From assembly GCA_050949415.1 (NCBI GenBank), contig JBMNFR010000002.1, forward strand, positions 1 through 64,000: 64,000 nt of DNA, in the 5' to 3' direction. The stretch comes from JAAZKI01 sp012799905. GTDB taxonomy: Bacteria; Verrucomicrobiota; Lentisphaeria; Oligosphaerales; Oligosphaeraceae. The notes below the pieces were generated by a model, which worked only from the letters and a program-made list of their open reading frames with translations, did not search any database and had not been told where the DNA came from. Positions 17,096 to 25,994 of the stretch are shown in pieces (position 1 is the first letter of the stretch; the number at the start of each line of letters is the position of its first letter). Made by a program: the position numbers and the translations under genes.

Positions 17096-17140
17096 TTGGC
17101 TTCTGAAAGAAAATGAAAACATTTCCTTTCAGAAGGCCAA
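17096..17140. repeat. Hairpin upstream of the ISL3 gene
   Basis: TTGGCTTCTGAAAG-AAAATG pairs with CATTTCCTTTCAGAAGGCCAA around an AAAA loop. It may be a terminator or insulating hairpin, or mark the left side of the ISL3 element. No ISL3-like left terminal repeat was found. Confidence 0.65.
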
Positions 17141-18340
17141 TCATGACTTTACCGGCGAGAAAAAAACTTTGAAGCTGGCCGTCGTCAGCCCTATGTTATG
17201 TGTTATCGCTTAACCCTTAACATGGAGGCTTACATGACGACGACCAGCTCAATCTACCATAATCAAAAAATCAGGGGTTTCAACCACGTCTCCACGAAAT
17301 TCATAGGAGACACCAACTACACAAGAATCGAACGCAAGGAGCACAGCTGCCCGAACTGCCGCTCCCGCGATGTCAAGCCCTACCATGCCCGCGACCGCCA
17401 GATCCGCGGCCAAGGCATAGGCCCCAACAAGCTCATCCTCGAAGTTGCAGTCCATCGGATCTATTGCCGGACGTGCGGGAGTCGCTCCTATGAAAATCTG
17501 GAATTCCTCCCCCACCCCAAGAGTCGCATTACCCGCTCCCTGGCCCGTACCATCCTTGAACTGCGAAGGGAAATGAGCCTGAGCGCCATCTCCAAGTACT
17601 ACGGCCTGGACTGGGATACAGTCAAGAATTTGGAGAAAGACTGGCTGACCAGGAAATACCGTCGGATTCGCATGTCTGATGTCCGCATCATCGGCATCGA
17701 CGAGATTCACGTCGGGCATGAATGGGTTGATGGCAAGAGGCGGCAAAAGTACATGACCGTGGTTCGGGACATGGAAAGCGGGGCGGTGCTGTTCACCGGC
17801 GCCGACAGCATTGACTCCCTTCAATGCCCGGATCAACCGGTTCAGGGCCAACATCGAGGCGGTCTGCATGGACATGAGCAATGCCTACGCCAAGTGGGTG
17901 AGGGACAACCTTCTCAATGCGACGGTGGTCTATGACCACTTCCACGTCATTCAGCTGATGAACCAGAAGCTGGACCAGGTACGCAGGAAAGTCCAGGGCA
18001 TGATGGAGGAGGAAGCTCACCAGCGGCTGAAGGGGAAGCGCTGGCTGCTCCTGCACAAGGCAGACAACCTCACGGATGACGAAAGGCTCGAGGTGGAGGA
18101 GCTCCGGCATGTCTCCCAGGACCTCCATGACGCCTGGACGATGAAGGAGTACCTGATCAAAATCTATCAATTGGCCGATGACGAGAACGAGGCGCGGCAG
18201 CTGCTGGCTACATGGGCAGGCGTTTGCCGGCGCATGGACATCCCCGAGCTGAATACGATGGGAAGGACCGTTGAAAGGCATTTGGATGGAATCTGCGCCT
18301 ACTGGAAGTTTGACCGGTTGACCAACGCAGCCTCCGAGGG

Positions 18341-20387
18341 GTGCGTGAGCCGCAGTGTTCGAAACTAAGTCAAGCATTTTAGAAAACGGTGAGGTCAAGA
18401 GAAAGGAGGGTCAACGAATACGACCAAATCCTACCTGTGCGGTTCCGCGACCGTACAGAAACCGTTGCTCGAACTCACAAACAAGGTGATGAGGTAAGCA
18501 GCTAGGGCGACACCCACGGAGACGTTCCGAAGAAGGGGTCGTATCGAAGGAGCCAGGCAACGGCACTCTTGAGGATGGCATTTAGGTCTGGTTGTGTGTG
18601 CGAGCCACCGCCCTTAGGCGAAGCACTGGGATTCCCCCGAGTCTCTCTCCCGTGGACACAGCGGTTACCGCGGGCGAACCTGCCGGATGCAACGGGCTAT
18701 CATCAAGGGAAAATGGTATCGAGACATGACCGGTGAAAGTCTCACAGTGTCCGCATGGGAGCGGTAGACCTAGTACTATAAGTGTTACGCGAAAGGTCGG
18801 GTCGAAGCATTGGTTTGGGGAACGTGCCTAACGGCCCCTAATTTGGAGATGGCAGCAGAGTCGGAGTAGTCGGGGAAACGCAACACCCGATGAAAGACAA
18901 AACCGAAAAGCAACGAGGAAGCCAAAGGCAGACCACGGGACAAGTTAGCAAATGCGCAGTGGGCTACAAAATGTCCAGCCTGGTTCTTGCGGGCGAAACG
19001 CAGCAGCTAAGAAACAGTCTCAAAACATGCCGGAGGTGACCGCGTGACAACATCGACGTGAAAGGCTAACCATGCCAAAAATCATCAAAGCACACTCATT
19101 GACCGGGCGCATAACCCCCGAGTTGATGAGGCAGGCTTTCAAGACTGTCAAAAGAAATCGTGGAGCGGCGGGAGTAGACAAAGTCAGCGTGGGAATGTTT
19201 GAGGCGAACCTTGACGCCAACTTGGAAGCACTCATGCGCGACCTCAAAGGCGGAACGTTTCAGACCAGACCACTGCGCCGCGTCAACATCCCAAAGCCGG
19301 GAAGCACGAAGACCCGCCCACTGGGCATTCCAATCGTGCGAGACCGGGTGGCGCAAGAAGTCCTGAGAAGACTGCTGGAACCCATTTTTGAGCCGATATT
19401 CCACGACGCATCCCACGGCTTCCGAAAAGGGCGCGGCTGTTACAGTGCCATTGAGCGGGTATTGGAGCTTCACGAGCAAGGCTTCCGGCATGTGCTGGAT
19501 GCCGACATCAAGGGCTTCTTCGACAACCTCCCGCACAAGGTAATTATGAACGCCGTATGCCAGCGCGTGGCGGACGGGAACATCCTTGACATTGTGGAGA
19601 AATTCCTCAAAGCCGGAGTCATGGAGGACGGCGTGTTCAAGCCGACGACAATCGGCACGCCACAGGGCGGGGTCATCTCGCCGCTACTGGCAAACATCGT
19701 CCTCAATCAAATGGACTGGGCACTGGCTGAAGCCGGGTATCAGCATGTCAGATACGCCGATGACTTCGTGGTGCTCGGAAGGACAAAGGCCGAGACGCAA
19801 GAAGCCCTTGAGGTCGTCAGGCAATGCCTGTCCCAGCTCGGGCTACAGCTGAGCGAGGAAAAGACAAGGCTGACAACATACGGCAAAGGGTACGAATTCC
19901 TTGGATTTCGCCTTTCCGTACAATCGCGCCGAATGCGCAGAAAGTCATGGGAGAAGTTTCTAGACAAAATCAGGGAGATAACCGAACGCAAGCGAAACTT
20001 AGACGAAACCGTAATCAAGAAGCTGAACCGAGTTATACGGGGAACGGCGAACTACTTTGCGCAACCCTTCGCAACCTGTCGGTGGCAATTTCAAAAACTG
20101 GATTCGTGGATTCGCATGAGACTGCGAGCCATGAAGAAGAAGAGAAAGAACTACGGCGACAACCGACGAATTAGCGTAAGGTACTTCTGCCAGAAACTTG
20201 GGCTTTTGACACTTGAACAATTCTGCACGTACAGAGATGAAAATGGTGAAACGCGACGAGTTGTCCCACGAAACGTGGCAATCTGAGTAGGGGTAGCCCA
20301 GTGCCAGACCGGCACGCTGGTAAATATGGGGAATTGACCCCATCGCTACAACGGGGAGGTAGAGGCTCATAACCTCTACCTTACCCA
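18341..20387 (+). mobile_element. Group II intron in the ISL3 transposase gene
   Basis: The 5' end GTGCG matches the group II consensus. Before the 3' end lies a domain-V-like hairpin with the AGC triad: AGCCCAGTGCC, loop, GGCACGCTGG with a two-base CG bulge (about 20293-20320). A domain-VI-like stem, GGTAGAGG...CCTCTACC, ends near 20380. The boundaries 18341 and 20387 were chosen because they restore the ISL3 protein (SEG then FNNKIR) in frame; the 3' boundary could be off by a base or two. The length is about 2.05 kb and the intron carries its own maturase gene. The ribozyme part (18341-19071) is non-coding. Confidence 0.9.
19072..20286 (+). CDS. ltrA: Group II intron reverse transcriptase/maturase
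   Basis: This 404-residue protein has reverse-transcriptase blocks in order. RNRGAAGVDKVSVGMFEANL is RT0/1. Next are RPLGIPIVRDRVAQEVLRRL, SHGFRKGRGC, LDADIKGFFDNL, GTPQGGVISPLLANI and the catalytic VRYADDFVVLG (about residue 225), then LSEEKTRLT and FLGFRL. The C-terminal region (LNRVIRGTANYFA, CQKLGLLTLEQFC) is the maturase/thumb part. No H-N-H endonuclease domain follows, so retrohoming would rely on replication forks. It is encoded within the intron's domain IV and looks intact. Confidence 0.95.
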   Translation: MPKIIKAHSLTGRITPELMRQAFKTVKRNRGAAGVDKVSVGMFEANLDANLEALMRDLKGGTFQTRPLRRVNIPKPGSTKTRPLGIPIVRDRVAQEVLRRLLEPIFEPIFHDASHGFRKGRGCYSAIERVLELHEQGFRHVLDADIKGFFDNLPHKVIMNAVCQRVADGNILDIVEKFLKAGVMEDGVFKPTTIGTPQGGVISPLLANIVLNQMDWALAEAGYQHVRYADDFVVLGRTKAETQEALEVVRQCLSQLGLQLSEEKTRLTTYGKGYEFLGFRLSVQSRRMRRKSWEKFLDKIREITERKRNLDETVIKKLNRVIRGTANYFAQPFATCRWQFQKLDSWIRMRLRAMKKKRKNYGDNRRISVRYFCQKLGLLTLEQFCTYRDENGETRRVVPRNVAI

Positions 20388-20530
20388 CTTCAACAACAAG
20401 ATACGGCACCTGATTGCACAAGCCTACGGATATCGTGACTATGAGTACTTAAAACTGAAAGTTTATGAATTGCCGTCAATGGTGCTAACCAAGAGAATGC
20501 TGAGTTCCTGCTCAAAATGACCATGTTTTT

Positions 20531-20550
20531 TCGCAAAACCCGGAAGAGCC
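20531..20550 (-). repeat. Likely ISL3 right terminal repeat
   Basis: Read on the minus strand this is GGCTCTTCCGGGTTTTGCGA, like the GGCTCTT...GGGTTTTG ends of many ISL3 elements. It lies 10 bases after the transposase stop. No left partner was found. Confidence 0.55.
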
Positions 20551-21040
20551 CGGTCTCTTCGCCATCCTCGGTTTCAGCCGCCTCATTCAGATAAAGACTT
20601 TGCTTAAAGAGAGAGTGTCGGCGTCGCTTTGTAATGGCGCGAATTTGACGGTTTCGATTGGCGGCCCGAATGATACTAATTTTTGATAGCTGCTTGTGTT
20701 TTTTGTAGATTCTTCACGATTTTTCTTGAAAAAAACTTACAAATAAATATCTTCTTATCAGTCTGCCTGTTCTTTTTACTTCAAGGCAGATGGTCATTTC
20801 ATATAAACTTGGAGTGTTTATCCTGCCAAAGGATAGGTTGTATCGGATTTCTTGGGGGCAAGCTGGTCAGAACGACACCTAAAATTACCCGTTTTGGAAG
20901 CATGTCAACTTGAAGGATGGGCAACTGGCATCCAATCGAACAGTCCAGATCATTCACACAGACTCCTTTCAGTTTTTTGTTTGACGGGAGGTAAGGTTGT
21001 GTTGCCTTCTACCGTCAACCGCCACTCCAAACCGTCAAAA
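20551..21040. other. Spacer without convincing genes
   Basis: AT-rich DNA with short frames only (for example 20683-20913) that lack ribosome-binding sites. The minus-strand text at 20950-21080 continues the altered 3' end of the neighbouring Sel1 gene into unrelated sequence. Confidence 0.5.
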
Positions 21041-22234
21041 TCACGCCATTTTTCGCCGTTGCCAACAATCATATCCCTGTTCTGCGGCAAGGCGGAACCA
21101 CTGGAACGCTGCTTGCTCATCTTTGGCAATGCCTGTGCCAAATAGATAGCACAGACCTAAATTATTTTGAGCGGCAGCATCCCCCTGCTCTGCGGCAAGG
21201 CGATACCACTGGACCGCTTCCTGCATATCCTTGGCAACGCCGGCGCCTTCTTCGTAACACGTACCCAAATTATTTTGAGCGCCAGCGTGCCCCTGTTCTG
21301 CGGCAAGGCGGTACCATTTGACCGCTTCCTGCATATCCTTGGCAACGCCGAGCCCTTTTTCGTAGCACAAGCCCAAATTATGCTGGGCGCGATCATATCC
21401 CTGTTCAGCGGCCTTGAGGAACCACTTGACTGCTTCTTGCGCGTCCTGGGCAACACCGGTGCCAAATATGCTGCACACGCCCAAATTATTGGCAGCGGCA
21501 GCATCCCCCTGCTCCGCAGCCAGACGGAACCACTTGACCGCCTCTTGCTCATCCTGGGCAACGCCAAGGCCTTCTTCGTAGCACGCGGCCAAATTATACT
21601 GAGCGAGAGCGACCCCCTGTTCTGCGGACTTATGGAACCACTTGGCAGCTTCCTGCGCATCCTGGGCAACGCCGGCGCCAGCTTTGTAGCACGCACCCAA
21701 ATTATTTTGAGCTAAAGCATATCCCTGTTCCGCAGCTTTGCGGTACCACCGAACTGCCTCTTGCTTATCCTTGACAATGCCAAGGCCATTGCTGTAGCAC
21801 ACGCCCAAATTATGCTGAGCAGAAGCATCCCCTTGTTCGGCGGCCAGACGGAACCACTTGACCGCCTCTTGTTCATCCCGGGCAACGCCGGTGCCATTGA
21901 AATAGCACAAACCCAAATCATACTGAGCCCCGTCATGCCCCTGTTCCGCAGCTTTGCGGTACCATTGAAGCGCTTCCTGCACGTCCTGAGCAACACCGGC
22001 GCCATTGAGGTAGCACACGCCCAAATTATATTGAGCGCCAGCGAATCCCCGCTCTGCGGCCAGACGAAACCACTTGACCGCTTCCTTCTCGTCCTGGGCA
22101 ACGCCTATGCCATTCTCGTAGCACAAGCCCAAATTATATTGAGCAGAAGCATCCCCCTGTTCTGCGGCCCGACGGAACTTTTTAATCTCTTCAGGCTCGT
22201 CCTTGTATTCATCATCCACTACTCGCTTCGGCAT
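21041..22234 (-). CDS. Sel1-repeat protein, altered C-terminus
   Basis: This 397-residue protein is built from about ten Sel1-like repeats of 36 residues (EAVKWFRLAAEQGDASAQYN, LGVCYSNGLGIVKDKQ and so on). SLR solenoids are alpha/alpha scaffolds for protein binding. There is no signal peptide, so it is probably cytoplasmic. AGGAG lies seven bases before the ATG. The last repeat runs into GYDCWQRRKMA and stops, whereas the two paralogues end in ALKSLK after a full capping helix, so the 3' end was replaced by recombination. The upstream sequence TTAAAGCAGG is shared with the 24072 gene, showing that the promoter region was duplicated too. Confidence 0.85.
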   Translation of the reverse strand: MPKRVVDDEYKDEPEEIKKFRRAAEQGDASAQYNLGLCYENGIGVAQDEKEAVKWFRLAAERGFAGAQYNLGVCYLNGAGVAQDVQEALQWYRKAAEQGHDGAQYDLGLCYFNGTGVARDEQEAVKWFRLAAEQGDASAQHNLGVCYSNGLGIVKDKQEAVRWYRKAAEQGYALAQNNLGACYKAGAGVAQDAQEAAKWFHKSAEQGVALAQYNLAACYEEGLGVAQDEQEAVKWFRLAAEQGDAAAANNLGVCSIFGTGVAQDAQEAVKWFLKAAEQGYDRAQHNLGLCYEKGLGVAKDMQEAVKWYRLAAEQGHAGAQNNLGTCYEEGAGVAKDMQEAVQWYRLAAEQGDAAAQNNLGLCYLFGTGIAKDEQAAFQWFRLAAEQGYDCWQRRKMA

Positions 22235-22286
22235 GATAATCTCCTGCTTTAATGGCCTGGTGATTGTTGCGACTACCTGGGTAACA

Positions 22287-22516
22287 CTATCTATCGACCA
22301 ACTTCTTGTTTTTGAGAATAATTTCCTTCAAGTCAGCGCTTATGTGTCTCCCTTTCTGGACTCCAAACATTATACGCCTTAACCCAGGGCAGCGCGTCTC
22401 CTGACGGAGCCGCTACCCTGGGCTTTTATGTTGCTTGCCCTTCAGGCTGCCAGTGCGACATGCGTCAACGTGGATTCTATACTACAAGCACTCATCGCAA
22501 AACTTCGCACATTAAC
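22287..22516. repeat. Cluster of three dispersed repeats
   Basis: In order: the CGACCAACTTCTTGTTTTTG repeat (22287-22350; others at 7142 and 13848), the AACCCAGGGC...GCCCTGGGCTTTTATGTTGC inverted unit (22378-22440; like the 13700 region reversed), and the 35-bp repeat on the minus strand (22482-22516). Confidence 0.7.
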
Positions 22517-22548
22517 CTAAGCTTTGGAATTGAACGCTGTGCCTTACC

Positions 22549-24072
22549 TTACTTCAAAGACTTCAATGCTTCGCTAGCGCCGTCATGCCCCTGCTTAGCG
22601 GCCTTGCGGAACCACTTGACCGCTTCACGCTTATCCTGGGCAACGCCGGTGCCACCTTGGTAGCACACGCCCAAAGCACATTGGGCATCGGCGTTCCCCT
22701 GCTCTGCGGCAAGGCTGAACCACTTGACCGCTTCCTTCTCGTCCTGGGCAACGCCTTTGCCACATATATAGCACACACCCAAATTACATTGAGCAGTAGC
22801 AAGCCCCTGCTCGGCAGCTAAGCGGAACCACTTGGCCGCTTTTGGCAAATCCTGGGCAACGCCGACACCCTCTAAGTAGCACATGCCCAAATTACTTTGT
22901 GCGTAAGCGTATCCCTGCTTCGCAGCTTTGCGGAACAACCGGAACGCTTTTTGCTCGTCCCTGGCAACGCCTAGGCCATTGAGATAGTACACGCCCAAAT
23001 TATATTGAGCGGCAGCTTCCCCTTGTGCTGCAGCCTTGCGGTACCATTGGAACGCTTTACGCGTGTCCTGGGCAACGCCGGAGCCTTCTTCGTAGCACTT
23101 GGCCAAATTACACTGGGCGGGAGCAAAGCCCTGCGCCGCAGCCTTGCGGTACCACTTGACTGCTTCACGAACGTCTTGGGCAACGCCGGAGCCTTCGTGA
23201 TAGCACAAGCCCAAATTATACTGAGCTTCAATAGAACCCTGTTCTGCGGCTTTACGGTACCATTTGACCGCTTTACGCGCGTCTTTGGCAACGCCGAAGC
23301 CTTCTGCATAGCACACGCCTAAATTATACTGAGCGTCAGCGTCCCCCTGTTCCGCAGCCTTGCGGAGCCATTTGGCTGACTCCTTCTCGTCCTTGGCCAC
23401 ACCAAGGCCATCCCCATAGCACACGCCTAAATTATACTGGGCGTCAACGTGTCCCTGTTCTGCAGCCTTGCGGTACCACTCGAACGCTTTGCGCTTGTCC
23501 TCGGCAACGCCGATGCCATTTTCATAGCACACACCTAAATTATTTTGAGCTAAAGCGCATCCCTGTTCCGCTGCCAGCCGATACCATTTGACCGCTTCAT
23601 GCCCGTCCCTGGCAACGCCGAGGCCATTTTCATAGCACAAGCCCAAACTATACTGAGCGTCAGCGTATCCCTGTTCCGCCGCCAGCCGATACCACTTGAC
23701 CGCTTCACGCCCGTCCTGGGTAACGCCGAGGCCCTCTTCATAACATAATCCCAAGCAGTATTGAGAGAGAACATATCCCTGTTCTGCGGCCAGGAGGAAC
23801 CACTTTATTGCTTCTTGTTCATCCTGGGCAACGCCTCTGCCATACAGATAGCACAAACCCAGGACAAGCTGAGCGTCGGCGTATTCCTGCACCGCAGCCT
23901 TGCGGAACCACTTGACCGCTTCTTTCGCATCCTGGGCAACGCCGGTGCCATTTTCGTAGCACAAGCCTAAATTATACTGGGCAGAAGCGACACCTTGTTC
24001 GGCCGCCTCGCGAAACCATTTAGCCGCTTTTGGCGCGGCCCTGTGATTGTTGTCCACTATTCGCTTCATCAT
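22549..24072 (-). CDS. Sel1-repeat protein, 13 repeats
   Basis: This 507-residue protein is almost wholly made of 36-residue Sel1-like repeats (A-x-Y-N-L-G-x-C-Y-x-x-G-x-G-V-A-x-D), about thirteen of them, after a short N-terminal MMKRIVDNNHRAAPKAA. It ends with the capping segment SEALKSLK. There is no signal peptide. AGGGGAA is six bases before the first ATG. Its 3' end and following bases are nearly identical to those of the 25995-27065 gene, indicating recent duplication. It lies just downstream of the ATPase/nuclease-like pair on the same strand, with a 75-bp gap. A role as adaptor or sensor is possible but unproven. Confidence 0.88.
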   Translation of the reverse strand: MMKRIVDNNHRAAPKAAKWFREAAEQGVASAQYNLGLCYENGTGVAQDAKEAVKWFRKAAVQEYADAQLVLGLCYLYGRGVAQDEQEAIKWFLLAAEQGYVLSQYCLGLCYEEGLGVTQDGREAVKWYRLAAEQGYADAQYSLGLCYENGLGVARDGHEAVKWYRLAAEQGCALAQNNLGVCYENGIGVAEDKRKAFEWYRKAAEQGHVDAQYNLGVCYGDGLGVAKDEKESAKWLRKAAEQGDADAQYNLGVCYAEGFGVAKDARKAVKWYRKAAEQGSIEAQYNLGLCYHEGSGVAQDVREAVKWYRKAAAQGFAPAQCNLAKCYEEGSGVAQDTRKAFQWYRKAAAQGEAAAQYNLGVYYLNGLGVARDEQKAFRLFRKAAKQGYAYAQSNLGMCYLEGVGVAQDLPKAAKWFRLAAEQGLATAQCNLGVCYICGKGVAQDEKEAVKWFSLAAEQGNADAQCALGVCYQGGTGVAQDKREAVKWFRKAAKQGHDGASEALKSLK

Positions 24073-24146
24073 TGATTCCCCTGCTTTAAGGGTATAGTAG
24101 TATAAGTTGTTGAATTGGACACGGTATCTTATCTTACTCCGAGAGA

Positions 24147-24686
24147 TTACAATGCCTTGCTAGCAAGGATCAAAGCGTATTGTTTGGCAAGCGTCTCATT
24201 GATGACCACCACCGAGTTCGGGCCGAAGCGCCATGTTTTAATGGTAGAACGAAGCGCTTTTTGCAATGCCTCCTGAAGCGGTGGCAGCCATGCTTCCGGA
24301 TGACCGTTGATCACCAGTATGAACCTTACGCCGGACTGCGACAAATCAAGCTCCTTGAAAGGTTCGGGCAACTCCTCATCGGCCTGGTCATGGCGTTTTA
24401 AACAGGAGGCCCAACCGAGGGAAAAGGCGTTGACTAGTTTTTCACGAACCTCTGCGATGAATTCGTCAAAATTCGGTTGAGTCCCCGGTCGTGGCGAGCT
24501 TGATTTAGCTTCCACCACCCAGAGGGCAGACGCTTTCCCGCTATCCATGCGCAGCAGCAGGAATTCCGCCATTTTCACACCCGACTGAATAGCCGCATCG
24601 GTTTTGCTCTTCTCAATGTGAAAGCATTGGCCAGCGGGATATGGACCAAATGTCATCCCGGATTCGATTATTGGCTCTATGGTCAT
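24147..24686 (-). CDS. PD-(D/E)XK-like partner of the ATPase
   Basis: This 179-residue protein contains AEFLLLRMDSG (Glu41, Asp48) followed by ALWVVEAKSS (Glu59-x-Lys61). The order helix Glu, strand Asp, strand E-x-K is that of PD-(D/E)XK nucleases. This is my reading of the motif; overall similarity to a named family was not recognised. Its ATG overlaps the TGA of the ATPase gene (ATGA at 24683-24686), so the two are translated together and probably form a complex. A small nuclease-like protein coupled to an ABC-type ATPase is a frequent layout of antiphage modules. It could instead be a non-catalytic regulator. Confidence 0.6.
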   Translation of the reverse strand: MTIEPIIESGMTFGPYPAGQCFHIEKSKTDAAIQSGVKMAEFLLLRMDSGKASALWVVEAKSSSPRPGTQPNFDEFIAEVREKLVNAFSLGWASCLKRHDQADEELPEPFKELDLSQSGVRFILVINGHPEAWLPPLQEALQKALRSTIKTWRFGPNSVVVINETLAKQYALILASKAL

Positions 24687-25696
24687 TTGAGCGCCAACTC
24701 CACTTCTTCCTTGTACATACGGATGGACTCATCAATGATCGTATTTTCCGGCATTCCATCCTTAAGTTCCGCCGTTTCCCACTGGCCGTCAGCGGCCGAA
24801 ATCACCGGAATGGAGATACCCTCTTTCTGGGCGATCAGGAACAGCTTTTTCACCACGAAATAGGAATGACTGGCGAGAAAAAACTGGATGCCGCGACTGG
24901 CCAGCATAGCCACGATATCGAGCAATTGGGAAACCGCCGTAGGATGCAGGGCAGCTTCCGGTTCGTCAATGAAAACAATCGATTTGGTGTCGAGGTAGCG
25001 GTTGCCAAGCAGGGTGTCAAGGATGGCTATTTTTTTAATCCCTTCTGCCGTGACACCAATGGAGAACTTCTGGTTGCCCTTTTTAAACTGCCAGCGCCCC
25101 GCCTTTTCATCATATTCAACACGCCCGCCAAGGATATCCTCCAGGCTCTCGCGTGAACTGGCGAATTCAGGATAGTTCCTGCCTTTTGTCGGTGACTGGC
25201 GCAAGGCCCGGGCGAGGTCCAGATAGGTGTCGTCAAAACCGAAAAGCTTGTCCTGCTCGCGTGACTTGAGAATAATCTGATGGAGGGATAAGACCTCCTT
25301 CGCTGGCAGGAAAATGGAGTTGCTTGATCTGGGTTCGACATGATTCTCGATTGCGGGAATTTGCCGGACGGTGTCCTTGCCGAACTTATAGAAGAATTTG
25401 CTGTTGTCGAACCACACAGCACAACACAGGGCAGCATCCACGCCTTTCGTCACCAGGTCGCCGATTTTCTCCGGCTGGAAGGTCCAGTAAAGCTTTCCCG
25501 CCAAAATATCTTCCAGCCGCCGCTGGTCATCGCCGCGCCTATACTCCTCCAACGTCTTCATGGTGCAATAGAGGGCCTTCAGGAGGAATGTCTTTCCGGT
25601 GCCGTTTTCACCGAGCACCAGATTGATCTGTCCGAGCTTCGGCCAATTGAGTTCGGCGAGCGGACCGAAATTATTGAGTTTAATTTCATTCAGCAT
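24683..25696 (-). CDS. AAA_15/21-type ATPase (RecF/OLD-like, no Toprim)
   Basis: This 337-residue protein starts with KLNNFGPLAELNWPKLGQIN and the Walker A GENGTGKT (residues 29-36). The Walker B SIVFIDEPEAALHP (about residue 240) is followed by the FFLASHSYFVVKKL switch His. This is the ABC-like AAA_15/AAA_21 head found in OLD, PtuA and other defence ATPases. The chain ends soon after it, without a Toprim nuclease domain; the nuclease may be the overlapping partner gene. A strong ribosome-binding site, GGGAGGT, lies five bases before the ATG. It lies downstream of hsdR and one Sel1 gene on the same strand. Confidence 0.85.
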   Translation of the reverse strand: MLNEIKLNNFGPLAELNWPKLGQINLVLGENGTGKTFLLKALYCTMKTLEEYRRGDDQRRLEDILAGKLYWTFQPEKIGDLVTKGVDAALCCAVWFDNSKFFYKFGKDTVRQIPAIENHVEPRSSNSIFLPAKEVLSLHQIILKSREQDKLFGFDDTYLDLARALRQSPTKGRNYPEFASSRESLEDILGGRVEYDEKAGRWQFKKGNQKFSIGVTAEGIKKIAILDTLLGNRYLDTKSIVFIDEPEAALHPTAVSQLLDIVAMLASRGIQFFLASHSYFVVKKLFLIAQKEGISIPVISAADGQWETAELKDGMPENTIIDESIRMYKEEVELALK

Positions 25697-25994
25697 TAAT
25701 GACCTCCCTTAGGGGTTAAGCATGCTTAAGCTCCTACGGCGCGTATGGATATGACTGCAAGCATGATGCATCTTCACCGTCTGAAAGCCTATACAAGATA
25801 CGTGGCGAAAGCTCCGCTAGTCCATTGCTATCCACTTCTGTCCATTGTCCACTGTCCACTCAAGCGCCTTACCCGGGGTGCCTGGCTCGGCAGATTGCCG
25901 GGACTTCGAGCATCATCAATTGGCGACCGGTTAGCCATCAAATTATATATAGCCGTAACATTAACAAAATTTCAGTTAGGCGCTGTGCTTTACC
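25697..25994. repeat. Spacer with dispersed repeats
   Basis: The segment 25711-25743 is a minus-strand fragment of the GCTTAACCATGCTTA repeat. The segment 25818-25861 is a short GTCCA array, followed by the AAGCGCCTTACCCGGGGTGC body (25861-25925). No gene is seen. Confidence 0.65.

Larger units (their letters stand above)
17234..20520 (+). pseudogene. ISL3-family transposase, frameshifted and split by a group II intron
   Basis: Exon 1 starts at 17234 (GGAGG six bases upstream). It encodes an N-terminal zinc-binding CPNC...CRTC region, the helix-turn-helix LSAISKYYGLDWDTVKNLEK and the DDE start RIIGIDEIHVG. Near 17810 one extra base moves the frame; without it the chain reads GADSLTPFNARINRF, then IEAVCMDMSNAY with the second catalytic Asp. 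The frame then continues to TNAASEG at 18340. The intron follows, and exon 2 (20388-20520) resumes with FNNKIRHLIAQAYGYRDYEY, the usual ISL3 C-terminus after the EG residues. The DDE catalytic domain is therefore present but disrupted twice. Even after splicing, the frameshift would prevent a full product. Confidence 0.9.
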
